Assembly: GCA_030267565.1 (NCBI GenBank)
Contig: BRXU01000006.1
Location: forward strand, 4,390,001-4,454,000
Reading direction: 5' to 3'
DNA from: Pleodorina starrii
Taxonomy: Eukaryota; Chlorophyta; Chlorophyceae; Chlamydomonadales; Volvocaceae
Length of the DNA stretch: 64,000 nt
In this document: one piece after another, positions 50,001 to 62,662 of the stretch
Layout: every line of letters begins with the position of its first letter
Numbering within the stretch: position 1 is the stretch's first letter
The notes under the pieces: generated by a model
Database searches by the model: none
The model's input: only the letters and a program-made list of their open reading frames with translations
What the model was told of the DNA's origin: nothing
Program-made: the position numbers and the translations under genes

Positions 50001-52089
50001 ACCGGCCGTGCCCGTCGGCGGCGCCGGCGGCGCCAGCCCGGCTGCCGTATTTGGCATGGCGGAAGGCAGGCGGTCCGTGAAATGGAGCGCCGCGGCTGCG
50101 GTGGCGGCCGCTGTGGCTGCGGTTGTGGCCCCGGCCGTCTTTCGGTGGACTCTGGGCGGCCGGGCCTTCTTGGGCGGTGCAGGCGTCGCGAGGGCGGTGG
50201 CGTGAGCCTGCGGGATGGGATGGGAACATGGGATGGAATGGGGTATGGACGGTTGATATAATGGCAGCACGGTAGCTGAATAGGGGTACCGAGTGGGTGC
50301 GGAGCACGTGTGTGTATGTGTTACATGGGTGGGCCTGCATGCCCCATACATGAACAAAAACACCGTACGAGCCGGAGGCCCAAGGGGACGAAAACGCCTT
50401 AAAGCACGGTAGCAGAATGCCGCAAAGCAGGATAAGAGGGAACTAGCGACCAAAGGGAGGCATGTGCGTTGCGGTGGTAACAAATGCGTTCCAGCGGCCT
50501 CGCCAGGCTGGATGGCTCCCAATGCATCGCTTCTTCCATAGCCCCGCCAACTAGCGGAACTCTTCCGCCGCGGATGCCTCTGTAAGCAAGGGTAGGCATT
50601 CCATCAATATATATACATGCCTCGCGTCCTCTAGTCCATTACGCTTCGAATCGCAGCAGGGGCGTCTGAGTTCAGCTCACAGGAACATGTACTTTGCCCC
50701 CACGTGACCTCTTGGCCGCAATCGCCCAACAGCACAACTGAAACTGCACAAGCTCGCAGTGAGCCGATCGAGCGCGGAATGAAAACGCTAGCCGGGATGC
50801 GGCGGCCATCTGATTGCCGCCACCTGCGCAGAGGGCAGACGACACCCAGAGCTTTAACATTTGGATTCCCGGCTGCTGCTTCCCATTCGAATGGGTATGC
50901 CTCCGGCGAGGCACCTAGACGCACGTGCTCCCAACCACTCCCTAAGCGCCGACACAATCGTCCCCCTCGGGGGTCAGGGAGTGATATGCTCCTTTATATA
51001 AGAATGAGTCACTGCGGACCGCCCTCGGGGGGTGGCTTCCTCGGCAACCAATCAACGCGATCGACCCCGCTCAGTGACGCCCTGCGGCCTCCCACTCCAA
51101 ACATCAATATCAAGGGCTGTTAGCAATCGCAACACGGCGGCGCCCCAACCAACCCCTGCTGGGCCAGAAAGGGCGTCTTGCAATTCCTGCCGTAAAACCG
51201 CCAAAGCGAGGGACACAGCCTGCTTTTTTGGAGAAAGCAAATTCTAGAAACCAACAACATGCAATACCCAGGGAGGTGCGCAACGGGAGCTGCGCCATTT
51301 CGGCGAACAACAGGCGGTGGGATCTGGGATGGCCTCGCCGCCCCCACTACCATATCCGTAGGAGCTGTACATACAGTGTCGTCCCGAATCCAAGCTTTAA
51401 TTTAAACAATCCAGCTTTGATCTAAACAATCCTTCCGCGAGGCTGTCTCGTTTTCCCGGCCGGCGCCTTCCGAAGGCACCCTTTCGAGCGCCTCTGCTGT
51501 TTCAAAACAGACCCCATGCCTGGCAACCGTACAACAGATTGGCCCGCACCTGTGCTGCGAAACCCCGCATCCGCACATCTGGGGCAAACCGACAACTTCA
51601 GCTTGGGTCCCCACTCCCCACTACTCCCAACAACGGTGAGTCCATCCTTAACGAGGATCCGCGGGGCGCGGCGCAGCGCCTTCGACATGCGATGCAGGAC
51701 GCGCAACATGGAGGTAAAAAAAGAGGTACGGGTACACCAAGTAATTCCCCTCCTGGCCTGCAGCGCCTTCGCTTTCGGGCGTCTGCACCAGTACCGGTAC
51801 ACTTGCCTGGGGGGCGATGCCGGGTGTGTAGCGGTATGCCGCCGGGGCGAGCCTAAAGGTGCTACCGATCCCCGCAGCTGCCGTACCCACCTGGTGCTGC
51901 GCAATCGGATCAGCGGCCTGACCATCACCGGCTCCGGGCGCCGCCGCACCCGCCACCAGCGGCTGTGGCGCCGCAGCCGCAGCCGCCGCCGCTGCCGCCG
52001 CCGCCGCCACCTCAGGCTCGTTCAGCTCCGTCAACTTCTTCGTCCTCTTTGCTTTCTTCGGCTGGTGCTGCTGCGAGGGCTCCTGCTGC

Positions 52090-52122
<33 letters not shown>

Positions 52123-55100
52123 AGCGGAAGCGGCTGCTGCGCTGGCGTTTGCGCCGCTTGTGCCTTTGCAGGCTTCGCGGGCTGGGCGACAGCCATCTCC
52201 ACGCCGCTCTGCAGCTTCTGACTGGGCGTGGCCGCGGCCGCGCCCCCGTCAGCAGCTGCAGCAGCCACCTCGGCGGCGACGGCGGCGGCGATCGCCGCCG
52301 CCTTCTTCGACGGCTTCTTCGGCTTCTTGGCTGGCGGCAGCTCCACCGACCCATCTTCGGCGGCGGCGCCGTCACCTGCCGCAGGCCTCTTCTTCTGCGT
52401 CGACCGCGGCGGTGGCGTCGCCGCGGCGGCCGCCAGGGCGCCCGGGGCGCCGGCGGCCGTAGCCTGACCTGCTGTGCCCGGTTTGACCGTGATCTTGGGC
52501 GGCGGCGGCCTGGTCCGTGGCGCCGGGGAGCCCGGCGTCCCTCGGGCGCCGCCCGCGGCAGCTGCACCAGCGGCACCGGCGGCGGCTCCGCTTGCGATCG
52601 CAGAGGAAGACTTCGGTTTACGCGCACCTGGGGAGGCCGTGACGGTGCTCGCGACGGTGGCACCGCCGCCGCCGGCGGCGTTCCCTGGCTCCGCCGCCGC
52701 CGCGGCGGCGGCGGCGGCGGCCGCCGCCGCTGCCCGTTGCCGCTCGCGCTCCCTCGCCTGCGCCTCCGATTTGGAGTACCGCTTAATGGGCCGGACGCGC
52801 GCACCGCCGGTGCGCCGCGGCGGGAGGATGCCGCCGGTCGCCTCGTCGCCGCCGCCGCTGCCGCCGCCGGCGACGGCTGCACGGCCCACCTCCGGCAGGG
52901 AGTCGCCGGCGCTGAGCAGCGAGCCGCTGGGCTCACTGTCGATGAGCATGGCGCCGCCGCCGGCGGTTGGGAGCTCCATCAGTTCGGTTCCCAGGTGGGT
53001 CGCTGAAGCCCAAATGTCCTGGATGGAAGGCAGTGGCGGCAGATCGAGCTGCGGCGGCGGCGGGGCCGCCGCCGCGGCGACTGGCGGCTCCGTTGGCGCC
53101 TGACCCTGCTGCTGTGGCTGCTGCGGCGGCGGCTGATGCGAGGAGGGTTGCATTGGCTGGGGCGGCTGAAGCAGCTGCGGCTGAGGTGGTTGTTCTTGGT
53201 GTTGGTGGTGGGGGTGGGGATGGTGGGGTTGCTGAGACGGGACGAGGGCCCAGGGCGGCGGCAGGGACTGCGGCGCCGCCGCCACAGCGGCGGCTGCAGC
53301 TGTGGCAGCGGCGGCGGCGGCGGGCGGTCCTGGAGCAGCGGCGCGGAGGCGCACGGCGACGTTCGACGCCGTGTGGGGCTCCGGGGGCGCATTGCCGGGT
53401 GGCGCCGCGCCAGGGAGCACCGCTGGGGCCGTTGGCCCCGATCCTGCCGTGACGGCGCCGGCGCCGGCGCCGGCGGGGGCTGCTGCTGCCTGGTTGCCAA
53501 GACCCCATTGGGCGACCAGCCCCTCAACTACAGCCCCGGGCTGGCGAATCTGCCGCCGCTGCTGCTGCTGGTTCGGGTGCTTGTGATGCTTCTGTCGCTT
53601 TGGGGGTGGCTGCTGCTGATGATGCTGCTGCTGCAGCTGTTGCTGGATCTGCTGATGGTGCTGGAACGGCACCGTCAGCCGGGCCGCCATGGAGCCGGGC
53701 GGCGCCGCACCCGTTGCCGTCGCGGCCGTTGCCGCCGCGGCCGGCGGACCGCAGGCGCTGGCAGGGGCAGCCGCGGGGTCGCTCGAACCCAGCTGCGCCA
53801 GCGCCCCCACAGAAGCAGACGCGGAAGTAGTAGGCCCGGTGCGCTGCGGGCTGGGCGCGGAGAGGCGACGGTCCCATGGGTCGGTCGCAACCAGCCCAAA
53901 CGACTGGGCGCGCGCAGCGGCGGCAGGCGGCGGCGGCAGGAGGGCCAAGGGACCGCCGCCGCCGCCGCCTCCACCGGCGTTTGCCAGCTCATGAGGGTTC
54001 CGGTAGGCCGCGGCGAGCCCGGAGTGGCTGTGGGGCAGCGAAGCAGGCGTGGTGGCAGCTGCAGCAACCTGGGTGGCGAAGGGCGAGGGGCCGTGGTGGT
54101 AGGCCGCCGCCGCCGCCGCCGCCGCGGAGTCGGGCGGGTACGGCTGCTGCTGATGCTGCGGCTGCAGCTGATGGAACTGAATCGACTGCAACTGCTGTTG
54201 TTGCGGCTGCTGCTGATGCCGCTGCTGTTGGTGGCTCCAATGCGGGTGGTGGTGATGGTGGTGGTGGTGGTACGGATGCGGTTGCTGCCCTTCTGAAGGC
54301 ATCAGCCGCTGCTGATGCTCCTGTAATTGGTGGTGGTGGTGATGCTGCTGCTGCTGCTGCTGGTGTTGATACTGCTGCTGCTGCAGCTGGTACTGATGGT
54401 GTTGTTGCTGGTGGTGGTGGTGGTGGTGGGAAGGGAGCGACGCGGCCGATCGGAGCTGCGGCTGCTCCAGCGCATATGGCCCATGGGTCGCTCCCCACGA
54501 CGGCTGCACCTCCTGTTGGTACGGCACGCCGTACTGCTGCTGCGGCTGCGGCTGCTGCCATGGGTGCTGCTGCGGCTGCTGCGGCTCCTGTTGTTGCGGA
54601 TGCTGCTGCTGCCAAGGTACGACAGCACGCCTCGATACAGTACCAGCCGTACCCGTGGCGCCCGCCCCACACGCCGTACGGTTCAACGGGGGCGCCGCCG
54701 CCGGCGAGGCGGCGAATCCGTTATTGAAGCCGTCGACCGCCGCCTGCGAGGTGTACGGCGACGTCGTCGCTGCTGGGGAGGTGGATGCGGCGCCCAGGGC
54801 CGCGACGTCGGCGTCCTGCGATTTTGCGCGGAGGCAACGGAGGCAAGGCATACGAGCAACGCTTGCTCTGGTGAGTTGAGACATCTGGCGGCACGCTGGC
54901 GGGACGGCTAGCGGTAAATAACGGGACCGCCACAGCCAGGAGACCTGAAGCGCATCGGAAGAGGCGCGCACCGGGCGACCGAAACCCAGGAAAAGCAGTA
55001 CTTCAAAACTTCCACACCTCCCCCTCACCTCTCCCATCGATTCTCACCTGCGGGTGTGGTGGTGAGTACGCCTGGGCGTTGCCGCTGTTGTCCATACCCA

Positions 55101-58100
55101 TCCCCATTCCGATCCCCGTCGCCGTCGCCGTCACCGTCGCCGTCGCCGTCGCCGTGCCCATCCTCCCCAACTCCCGGCGGAAAGGGGCCCCGGCGGCGAA
55201 GGGCTGCGCAGCCGGCCCCAGCGCGCGCTGGGGCGAGGGCCCAGACCGCTGCTGCTGCAGCTGCAGCTGCTGCAGGCTCCGCAGGTAGGCGACGCGCTGT
55301 TGTTCCTGCAGTTGCTGCTGCTGCTGCGGCGGCGGCAGCGGCGGCAGTGGCGGCGGTAGCGATGACTGAGGATCGGATGGCTGCTCCACCTGAACCGGTC
55401 CCCCCGAACCCTGTGGGCAGGCCCCCGCCGGCGGCTGCAGCTGCTGCTGGTGGTGCGGCCACGAAGTGCCGCCTGACGGCGGCAGCAGCGGCGGCGGCCC
55501 CGGCCGCATGAGCTCCTGCGACGCAGCAGCATCGTGCGACAGGGCCGAGTGCGACGGCGACTGTACGACGCCCGGCGTCGGGGGCGGCGCGCCGGCCGAC
55601 TGGCGCGACGGCAGCAGTCCCGTAGAGGTCGCAGGGCCGGGAGTGGGAGAGTGTACGACAGACGCTTCGGCAGCCGCCGGCGTCGCTGCGCCCGCCCGCG
55701 TCTGTGCCTCGCCGCCGGCGCCACCCTGGCAGTACGGCTGCTGCTGCTGCTGAAACTGCTGCTGCTGTTCCGGCTGCTGGACCTGCTGTTGCTGCTGTTG
55801 CTGGCCTGAGAGTGATCGGTAGAAATGCGAGGGTTTCAGACCGCCGCTCACACTCAGAGAGGCCGCAGAGGACAGCGCGGGGGACGCAGGCTGCTGCTGC
55901 TGCGGCGGCGGCGGCGGCGGCGGCGGCAGCGGCGGCTGTGGAGCCGCTGCTTGGCCGGGCGCCCCCCACGGCCCCGACGGCCGACCTGCCAGCTCCAAGC
56001 TCCAGGAGCGCTGGAGGCCGTACGCCGTGTGTTGCAGATTTTGTTGATGTTGCTGCTGGTGATGTTGATGTTGTTGCTCCAGATGCTGCTGGAACTGCTG
56101 CATTCGAAGCTGATGCAGCTGCCGCTGCTGCAGCTGCTGAAGCATGGATCCGGACACCGTCGCTGCGGCCGCCGTCGCCGGCTCAGACGCCACCCCGCCA
56201 ACCGCTGCCGTACCCGCCCAAGCTGCATCTACCGTACGCAACGCTTGCCGTGCTCCCGTACTGTCGACTGCCTGACCCTGCGCCGAGACACCCGGACAGT
56301 TGTTTGCGTCGGCGGAGTGCACTGATGCGGCGGCGGCGGCGCCGTCACCAACCCCGCCACCACCGGCTCTGCCGGCGCCGGCGCCGCTGCCGGTGGCGGC
56401 CGGTGCAGCCCTGCCGTACATTGCCGATTCATTCGTCCCCGGAGGCGCATCGTAACGGAAGGCGCCGTCGGGTGACGTCGCCGCAAACTGCTGCGGCTGC
56501 GACGACGGGCTCATCGCCGGTGCCGCGCCGCCGTACGACCCCTGGCGTTGCAGCGCGTTGCCGTACCAATACGGCAGCGCGCCGGTCCCAAGAGCTGGTG
56601 CCATCCCACTGCTGCTGCGCTGGAGAAGCAAGCCGCCGCCGCCGCCGCCGCCCGAAGGGTGCGACTGCCGGGGCGGAGAGCTGTACGACAGGGATCCAGG
56701 GAAGCCGCCGAGCGGTGCTGTCGCGGCTTGGTAGCGCGAGTGCGTTGTGGCTGCCAGCGCTGCCGCCGCCGCCGTAGCAGCAGCACGGTTGTCCGGCTGC
56801 CGTAAGACGACATCGCCGCCACCACTGTACGACATTGTCAACGATCCGGACTGGCTGTGTTGCAGCCACTTCAGCTGCCGCCGCCGTTCCTCCTGCTCCT
56901 CATGTGCCGCAACAAGCGCCGTCTGCTGGTGGTACAGCGTGCCGTACGGTACGGGGCTGTACAGTGACGCTGACGGCGCCCGCTCCAAGTATCCGGTCAA
57001 TGCCGCGGCGGCGGTTCCGCCGCCGACGCCCATCAGCGGCGGCGCCCAAGACCGCACGTCCTTTTGCTGCTGTGCGCCGCCGCCCCCACCGCCGCCGCCA
57101 AAGGCTCCCTCCGCACCTAAATTCTGCGGCGACGCCGCCGCCGCTAATGTAGGTGCGGGCAGGGAGCCCGGCGGTACTGAAAGTGCCAGTGACAGCGACA
57201 GCGGCGGCGCCGCCACCGCCGTTGCTCGTCCACCCTCTCTGACGGTTCCGGCACCACCACCGCCGCCGCCATCGCCGCTGCCGCCGCTCGCACCGCCGCC
57301 AGGCGCATTGGCACCGGGGTTGCTCCCCGACCGCTCCGATCGCACACCCTCGAATGTTGGCCCGGAATGCTGCATCTGCAAGAACGGCGGCGGCGGACCC
57401 ATCGGCGGCGGCGGCGACAGTGGCAGCGGGTGCTGCCTGGATTGCCCCGAGAACGACGGACCCGCCGATCCGTGCGTCGATCCCTCCCCCCCCGATGCGG
57501 CAAGCACCGGCGCTGCCGCCGCCGGCGGTCCAAGCGTTCGCGGGCCCTGCGCCTGCTGTTGCTGCTGTTGTTGCTGTTGCTGTTGCCGCAGCTGCTGTTG
57601 TATCATCTGCTGCAATGCGCTCTGCTGCCGCCGTGTCTCCCGCAGCGACACCTCGAAGGCCGCCTTCTGCGCCGCCAGGCGCTCGGGGGAGTTGGGCGGC
57701 AGGTGGGCGCCCGCCGCTGCCGCCGCAGCGGCGGCGCGCTGCTGGGCCTTACGCTGCAAGACCTCCATGAGGGCTGCGTAGCCTTCCGGCGTCGCCATCC
57801 TCCTCCTGAAAAGACAGCAGACCGCGGAATGCAGGCAACAGCAAATTCAGTAATTCACACAAGACCGATAGCGCAACAAGCGCACGAGGTCCCACACGGC
57901 ACAAAGGGACGACACCAAGTGATCGCCACGACCCTCCCCATGAGTCGCTCGGGCGGGCAGCCGTACTGCATACCCTGCCCCAACCCGCCGCTCACGCGAT
58001 CTGGGTCGGTGATCAAACGTTCTCCTGGTTTGGTTCAAGGGATCTGTGCAGACCTAGGCATCAGAAATCCGCTGATATTTAGGTTAGGGGAACCTAGCCC

Positions 58101-59925
58101 CTCGACAAACCCAGATCCCAACTATCTGGGTTAGGTAATTTTCTCCTGGTTTATGATGTCTGCAGATCCGAGGCTCAGAGATCTGACAATCTGGGGAACA
58201 GGAGAACGCTGAAAAGAGAGAGAGAGAAAGAGAAAGAGGCAGAAAGAGAAAGAAAAGGGTCGAGGGATACTGTCCGGCGCAACACAACCCGTCGCGCCGC
58301 AATGCCACGCACCAGTGCTGCTCCGCCTGCGCTGCAGCTGCGAAAAGTGATCGCTCAGACAGCCCCGCCGCCGCCGCAGACGTCGTCTCAGGCAGCAAGG
58401 CGGAAGAGGGACCGGGGCCGGGGCCGGGCTCAGGGCCGGCGCCAGCACCAGCACTTGATCCCGGACCCGACCCATGACCCGACGCATAGAGCACTACTGC
58501 TCCTGGCGCCGCGACTGGCGAGGCGCCGCCGGTGCCAGTGCCGCCATCGCCGGTGGCGGCTGCGGCGGCCCCGCCGCCGCCACTGCCGGCGGCGGCGGCG
58601 GCGCCAAGACTGCTGCTGCCGCCGCCGCCGGCAGCGTCGGAGCGGTCTCCGAAGGCAGCCCGCTGCTGCTCCTTGTGGTGGGACGCGGTCTGCGACAGCA
58701 CGGCCGAGGCCAGCTGGTGTTGCTGCCGTTGCTGCGGGCCACGCTGTGCCTCAATCAGTTGATGCTGCTGTGGGGCTAGGCCTGGGCCCAGCTGCGTCCA
58801 TCCCAGCTGGACTTGGTGCGGGCCCCTGCCGCGAGGTGCGCCTTGCGACAGCTGTGGCATTTGCGGCAGTTGCGGCGGCTCCGGCTGCTGCTGCTGCTGT
58901 TGGCTCGCCGTGGTGAAGTGAGACGGACCGGCAATCCATCCAAGGCCGCCGGCTCTGCCGCCCGACTGGCTGAGAGGGGTGTTCAGATCCAGCATATGAT
59001 GCGGAGGCTGCTGATGATACCGCTGATGTTGCAGCTGCTGCCAAGTCGTTTCTTGCTGATGCGGCGGGGGCGTCCGCAGCGCCGCCGCCGCTGCCTGCGC
59101 ACCAGGCATCATGAAGCCGCGGCCGGCAGGGCTGCCAAAATGACGCTCTGCTGTCCGTTCCTCCGGTATCGGCAGCGGCGACGGCTGTGGCGGCTGCTGT
59201 TTCGTCGGCGGCAGCGGCGGCGATGGCCCGGACCGAGGGGGCGCGGGAGGTAGAGGCGGCTCCGGCGCCGGCTCGAGCTGCCGCGGCTGGTGCTGCTGCT
59301 CCCCGAAATTGACGGACGCCAAAGGAAGTGCCGAGGCGTGTTGCGCCAACACGAGGAGCCGTTGCTGTTGCTCCCGATGTTTCCTCTGCTGCTCCTCCTG
59401 CTGCTGCACCTGCACCTGCTGCTGCCAAAAGCCCGTCGGCAGTTGAGTTGCCTGCTGTTCCTGCTGCTGCTGGTGCCGGCCCTGCTGCTCCTGCGAACCG
59501 TCCCAAGGGCCTGTGTACCCAGTCCCGGGCTGTGCCTGCTGCTGTCGCTCCTGCACCTGTTCCAGCTCCTGTGACGGCGACGGCGCCGCGCCGGTGTGCA
59601 GGGCCAGAGATGGGCACTGGTCTGAATGTCCGGGGGCGCCGCCGGCAGGGGGCCTGTGCAGGTCCGCCTCATGTGGGCTCGGATCCGCCAGCTCCGGAAA
59701 TGAATTCGGCGCGCCCTGCTGCAGCTGTCGCTGCTGCTGCTGCGGCTGCGGTTCTTGGCCTTGCTGCCAAGGTTCAAATCGTGGATCAGGGCCTGACTCG
59801 CAACCGTCTCCGGCACCGGCAGCGGGCGATGATGCTTGTTGCTGCTGTTGCTGCTGCTGCGGAAGCGCCTGGCCCGCTTCGGTCGCGACTTGGCCGCGCT
59901 GCTCTTGCTGGTGTCCCTGAAGCAT
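47038..59925 (-). CDS. Very large Gln/Ala/Gly-rich nuclear-type protein of unknown function
   Basis: Read leftwards, five exons join in phase: 59925-58313, 57805-55048, 54884-51891, 50207-47472, 47175-47038, giving about 3412 residues from ATG 59925 (MLQGHQQEQRGQ). Most is low complexity: poly-Q with H, poly-A, poly-G and Pro runs. Less biased islands are MATPEGYAALMEVLQRKAQQ with RLAAQKAAFEVSLRETRRQQ after the first intron, RPIKRYSKSEAQARERERQR, SVGEVLEVALYGIGAPAA, TPLVARVLAALEQERAAGRF, and the tail MAHFHREVQAFNEVYEEESR. Basic clusters (KKPKKPSKKA, PRRKRKRPEE) look like nuclear signals, so a transcription or chromatin role is guessed. No domain was recognised. The 1.7-kb intron 50208-51890 joins by phase only; the upstream exon stays open to 51648, so two adjacent genes remain possible. 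MSQLTRASVARM at 54884 could also be an independent start. Confidence 0.6.
55100..55165 (-). repeat. Six-base microsatellite coding a Thr-Ala run
   Basis: Near-perfect CCGTCG iterations (plus strand), on the minus strand coding alternating Thr-Ala then Gly-Met, inside the second exon of the giant gene. It is one of several repeat expansions in that gene, next to many CAG/CTG tracts coding Gln. Confidence 0.7.
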
Positions 59926-62511
59926 ATGGCCGAAGACGAGATGAGCGAGGCAAGCGATATGGACACACCTCAGGCACCCGTGAGCTGTTGCCCAGCGGAA
60001 AGCCTAAGAATTGTTCTGTCCAACCAGCTGTAAAACAGAGACTTGATGGTCCGTCAACGGCCAAGCCAATTCCAGCTAAATCTAACATTTGGATAGCGTG
60101 TCAGCGACAGCTCAAGTTGAGCAACGAATAGGAGTTTGAGCCAGTTTGAGCCGCGGTTGTGTTGTTCGGGTGGACATGTTTTGGGCTTAAACCTGACAAG
60201 GACAACGTATGGATAGCAGGAGGCGCACGAAAATCTCGGTGCTGGCCGCTGCCTCGAGAACATTGGTGGCGGAGCGAGGGGCAACAGATTTCACACTCCA
60301 ACTTCCCCTTACCTCTGTCAGATCCGGCCCCACCGCGGCCGCGGCGCCAAAGCCTCCCTCGCCATCCATATGCTAGCTTAGGTAGCACAACGATGTAATA
60401 ACAGTCTCGGAGGCCAGCTGGAGCAAGGACCCCGACCCGCGAAGGTGTAGGCAGTGCTATGAAAAAGTTGTCCGGGAAAAGCCGCTGCCTCGAGGATGCC
60501 GAAATAGTGCCTTCAATATCACAGGGACTACTTGAAGAGTTATTCTCCTGTGACAAACGATGTAGCCTCTGATTTGTGGCAATTTCGAGACTCAAGTGTT
60601 ATCCTCGTCACGACCCGAAGGTCGGGAAAGACCCTTTCCGCTGATTCTTTGTGACATAGCTGTAAGTATAACTAGTCTGCGAAATAAGAGGTGCAATAAA
60701 GTTTGGCTGCAGCACATGTTTTGTTGTTTTTTATTGGCGCGGCCGGGATTGGGCCCTTGGGTCGCGAGATGGGGAAGCTTGCCTTCAAAATGGCAACAGA
60801 CACGCTTCGACAGGGCTTTCATTGCTTTCGTTATTTTTTTATGTAAGCCGCTGGGGCTGCCTTGTACGCAGGAAGTCCGCTTTTTGCGGAGTGGAGCCTT
60901 ACAAAATGCTTCTCCAAGCCAGGAAGGACGCGCGAGCGCAACGACGCTTCAATCAGCTTGGCCAACAAACAAAAATGTGGCGAGACGCAATTCATACAAT
61001 CTCGCTCCGCAGCATTTCCGCAGTACCGGCGTTGGGGGTGTTATCCACGTGTAGGCCGGACAGGGCCGGACCTGTGAGCAGTAAGGTAGCAGAATAAATC
61101 CGCGCCGTCCCACAGGAACGTCCTCAGAGTCATTTCCCGTAATTGTCCGATGACCCACATTACAGCGCACGCCCACCACAGGAAGCCTCGACGATTTGCT
61201 GGTCCATCCAAGTACCAACCCTACGCGAGCCGGGGCCTATCTGCTGCGTAGTTCCTTGCAGCCCAGAGTTTCCCCATCCCCCACAACCTAAGGCCCGCAT
61301 ACCCCAGGCACCAGGGCCCTGAGGCCCCATATCCTAGGTACCCACATCTCCAGGGCCCAGGATCATAATCTCCAGGAGTCAAGGCCCTAACCCAAAACGG
61401 GTCATACCCCAATTGGATTCATCACAGCTCTGGCACCGCGGGCCCTATTGCCGACCGCCTTCCTGAAAGCACCAAGGAGGGAGGTCGCGTGGGCGGGAGC
61501 GAAGGAGGAAGGGAGGTGTGTGTGAGGGGGTGGGTGCTCCTGCGGTCCGGGCTGGGGGAGGGAAAGGTGGATGGGGGTGGCGGGGGGGGGGGGCTGGGAG
61601 GCCTCTTCGCGCGAGAGCTCGTTCTCAGAGTACGCCAAGCCCTCGATGGCGGTCTCATCGCGCTCATTGTTTGCATATTGATTATACTATAGTTGTGCGG
61701 CGTCGGCGAGCGGCTGCGACCGCGGAAGGCCCTGCGCGGCGTCGGCATGGCTCTCGAAGCTCGGCCTGACCGACCACTGTGTCTTGTCGAGAAGCAGCAG
61801 CGCCTTGTCAAGATCCATGTTGACTTTATGCAGAACTAGCCGGCAGCGAAACTCATTCGGGAGTGCCGAGCTGCCGACCGTGGTGAGGGACCGGTGCGCT
61901 TGTAGGTCGTACTGTTTTGGAAAATAGTACGGCACGCATTCTCCACCGCTGTTCCCGCGCACTTATCACAAAAGGTACTCACATCACTGCCTGGCCTTAT
62001 ATCGGTTCGTTATATGTGCCCCAGCAGCCTTGGTCACTTAGGCAGCTATTCATAAATGGACATGACCACGCAATTCTCTGAGCAAATACGCGTAGCACGG
62101 GATTGCATCAAACAAGCAAAGGACATCAAGGCCGTGCGTGATATAGCATCTTCGAGCTCGCGCGCTATGTTGCAGATTTGAAAGTCAATTCGGTGATAGA
62201 TGATGACGCGATACTCAGCATGACACGTGGGAGCCTTGATTCCGGACACATGCATGGCGTGAGCATAGTGCATAGGAGCAGTGCTCTGCTGCCGCTGCGC
62301 TTGTGCCCGTTGCCCTTCGTCATGTACCGGTAGTATGTTTGGCGAGAAGTTCGCAGTGGGAACGCGATGGAAATCACCGACGATAAGTACTGCTGAACCG
62401 ACAAACAAACACGAAGAGGCGAGAAAACAACGGGGAACAATGCTACGGGGAGCTGATGTCGTACTTTCATCACTTTCGGGTGGCCAAAGTACGGCGCATG
62501 GTTGACATGGT
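59926..62511. other. Upstream region of the giant gene; no clear gene
   Basis: No exon with family similarity was found in 2.6 kb. A minus-strand frame near 61221-61412 is built from irregular GGGCCCTGG-like repeats. A 12-G run lies at about 61582-61593. Minus-strand frames at 61687-61962 and 62046-62408 have AT-richer codons than the surroundings; the latter contains AVLIVGDFHRVPTANFSPN, faintly like helicase or nuclease motifs, but cannot be assigned. Confidence 0.4.
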
Positions 62512-62516
62512 TTACA
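62512..62516 (-). terminator. Poly(A) signal of the methyltransferase gene
   Basis: TGTAA on the minus strand 147 nt beyond the stop at 62663. Confidence 0.7.
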
Positions 62517-62662
62517 AAGTTTACGGCGCAGCTCTCTTCTTGTACGTATGCCTTGATTGACTTTTCAGACGGTGCATACTTTCCAAGCATGCAATGTATC
62601 TCCGATTTTCGTTAAGTCCAACCCGCCTCAGCCGCCGCCGAGGTGCCGCTGGGGCAGCGTGC

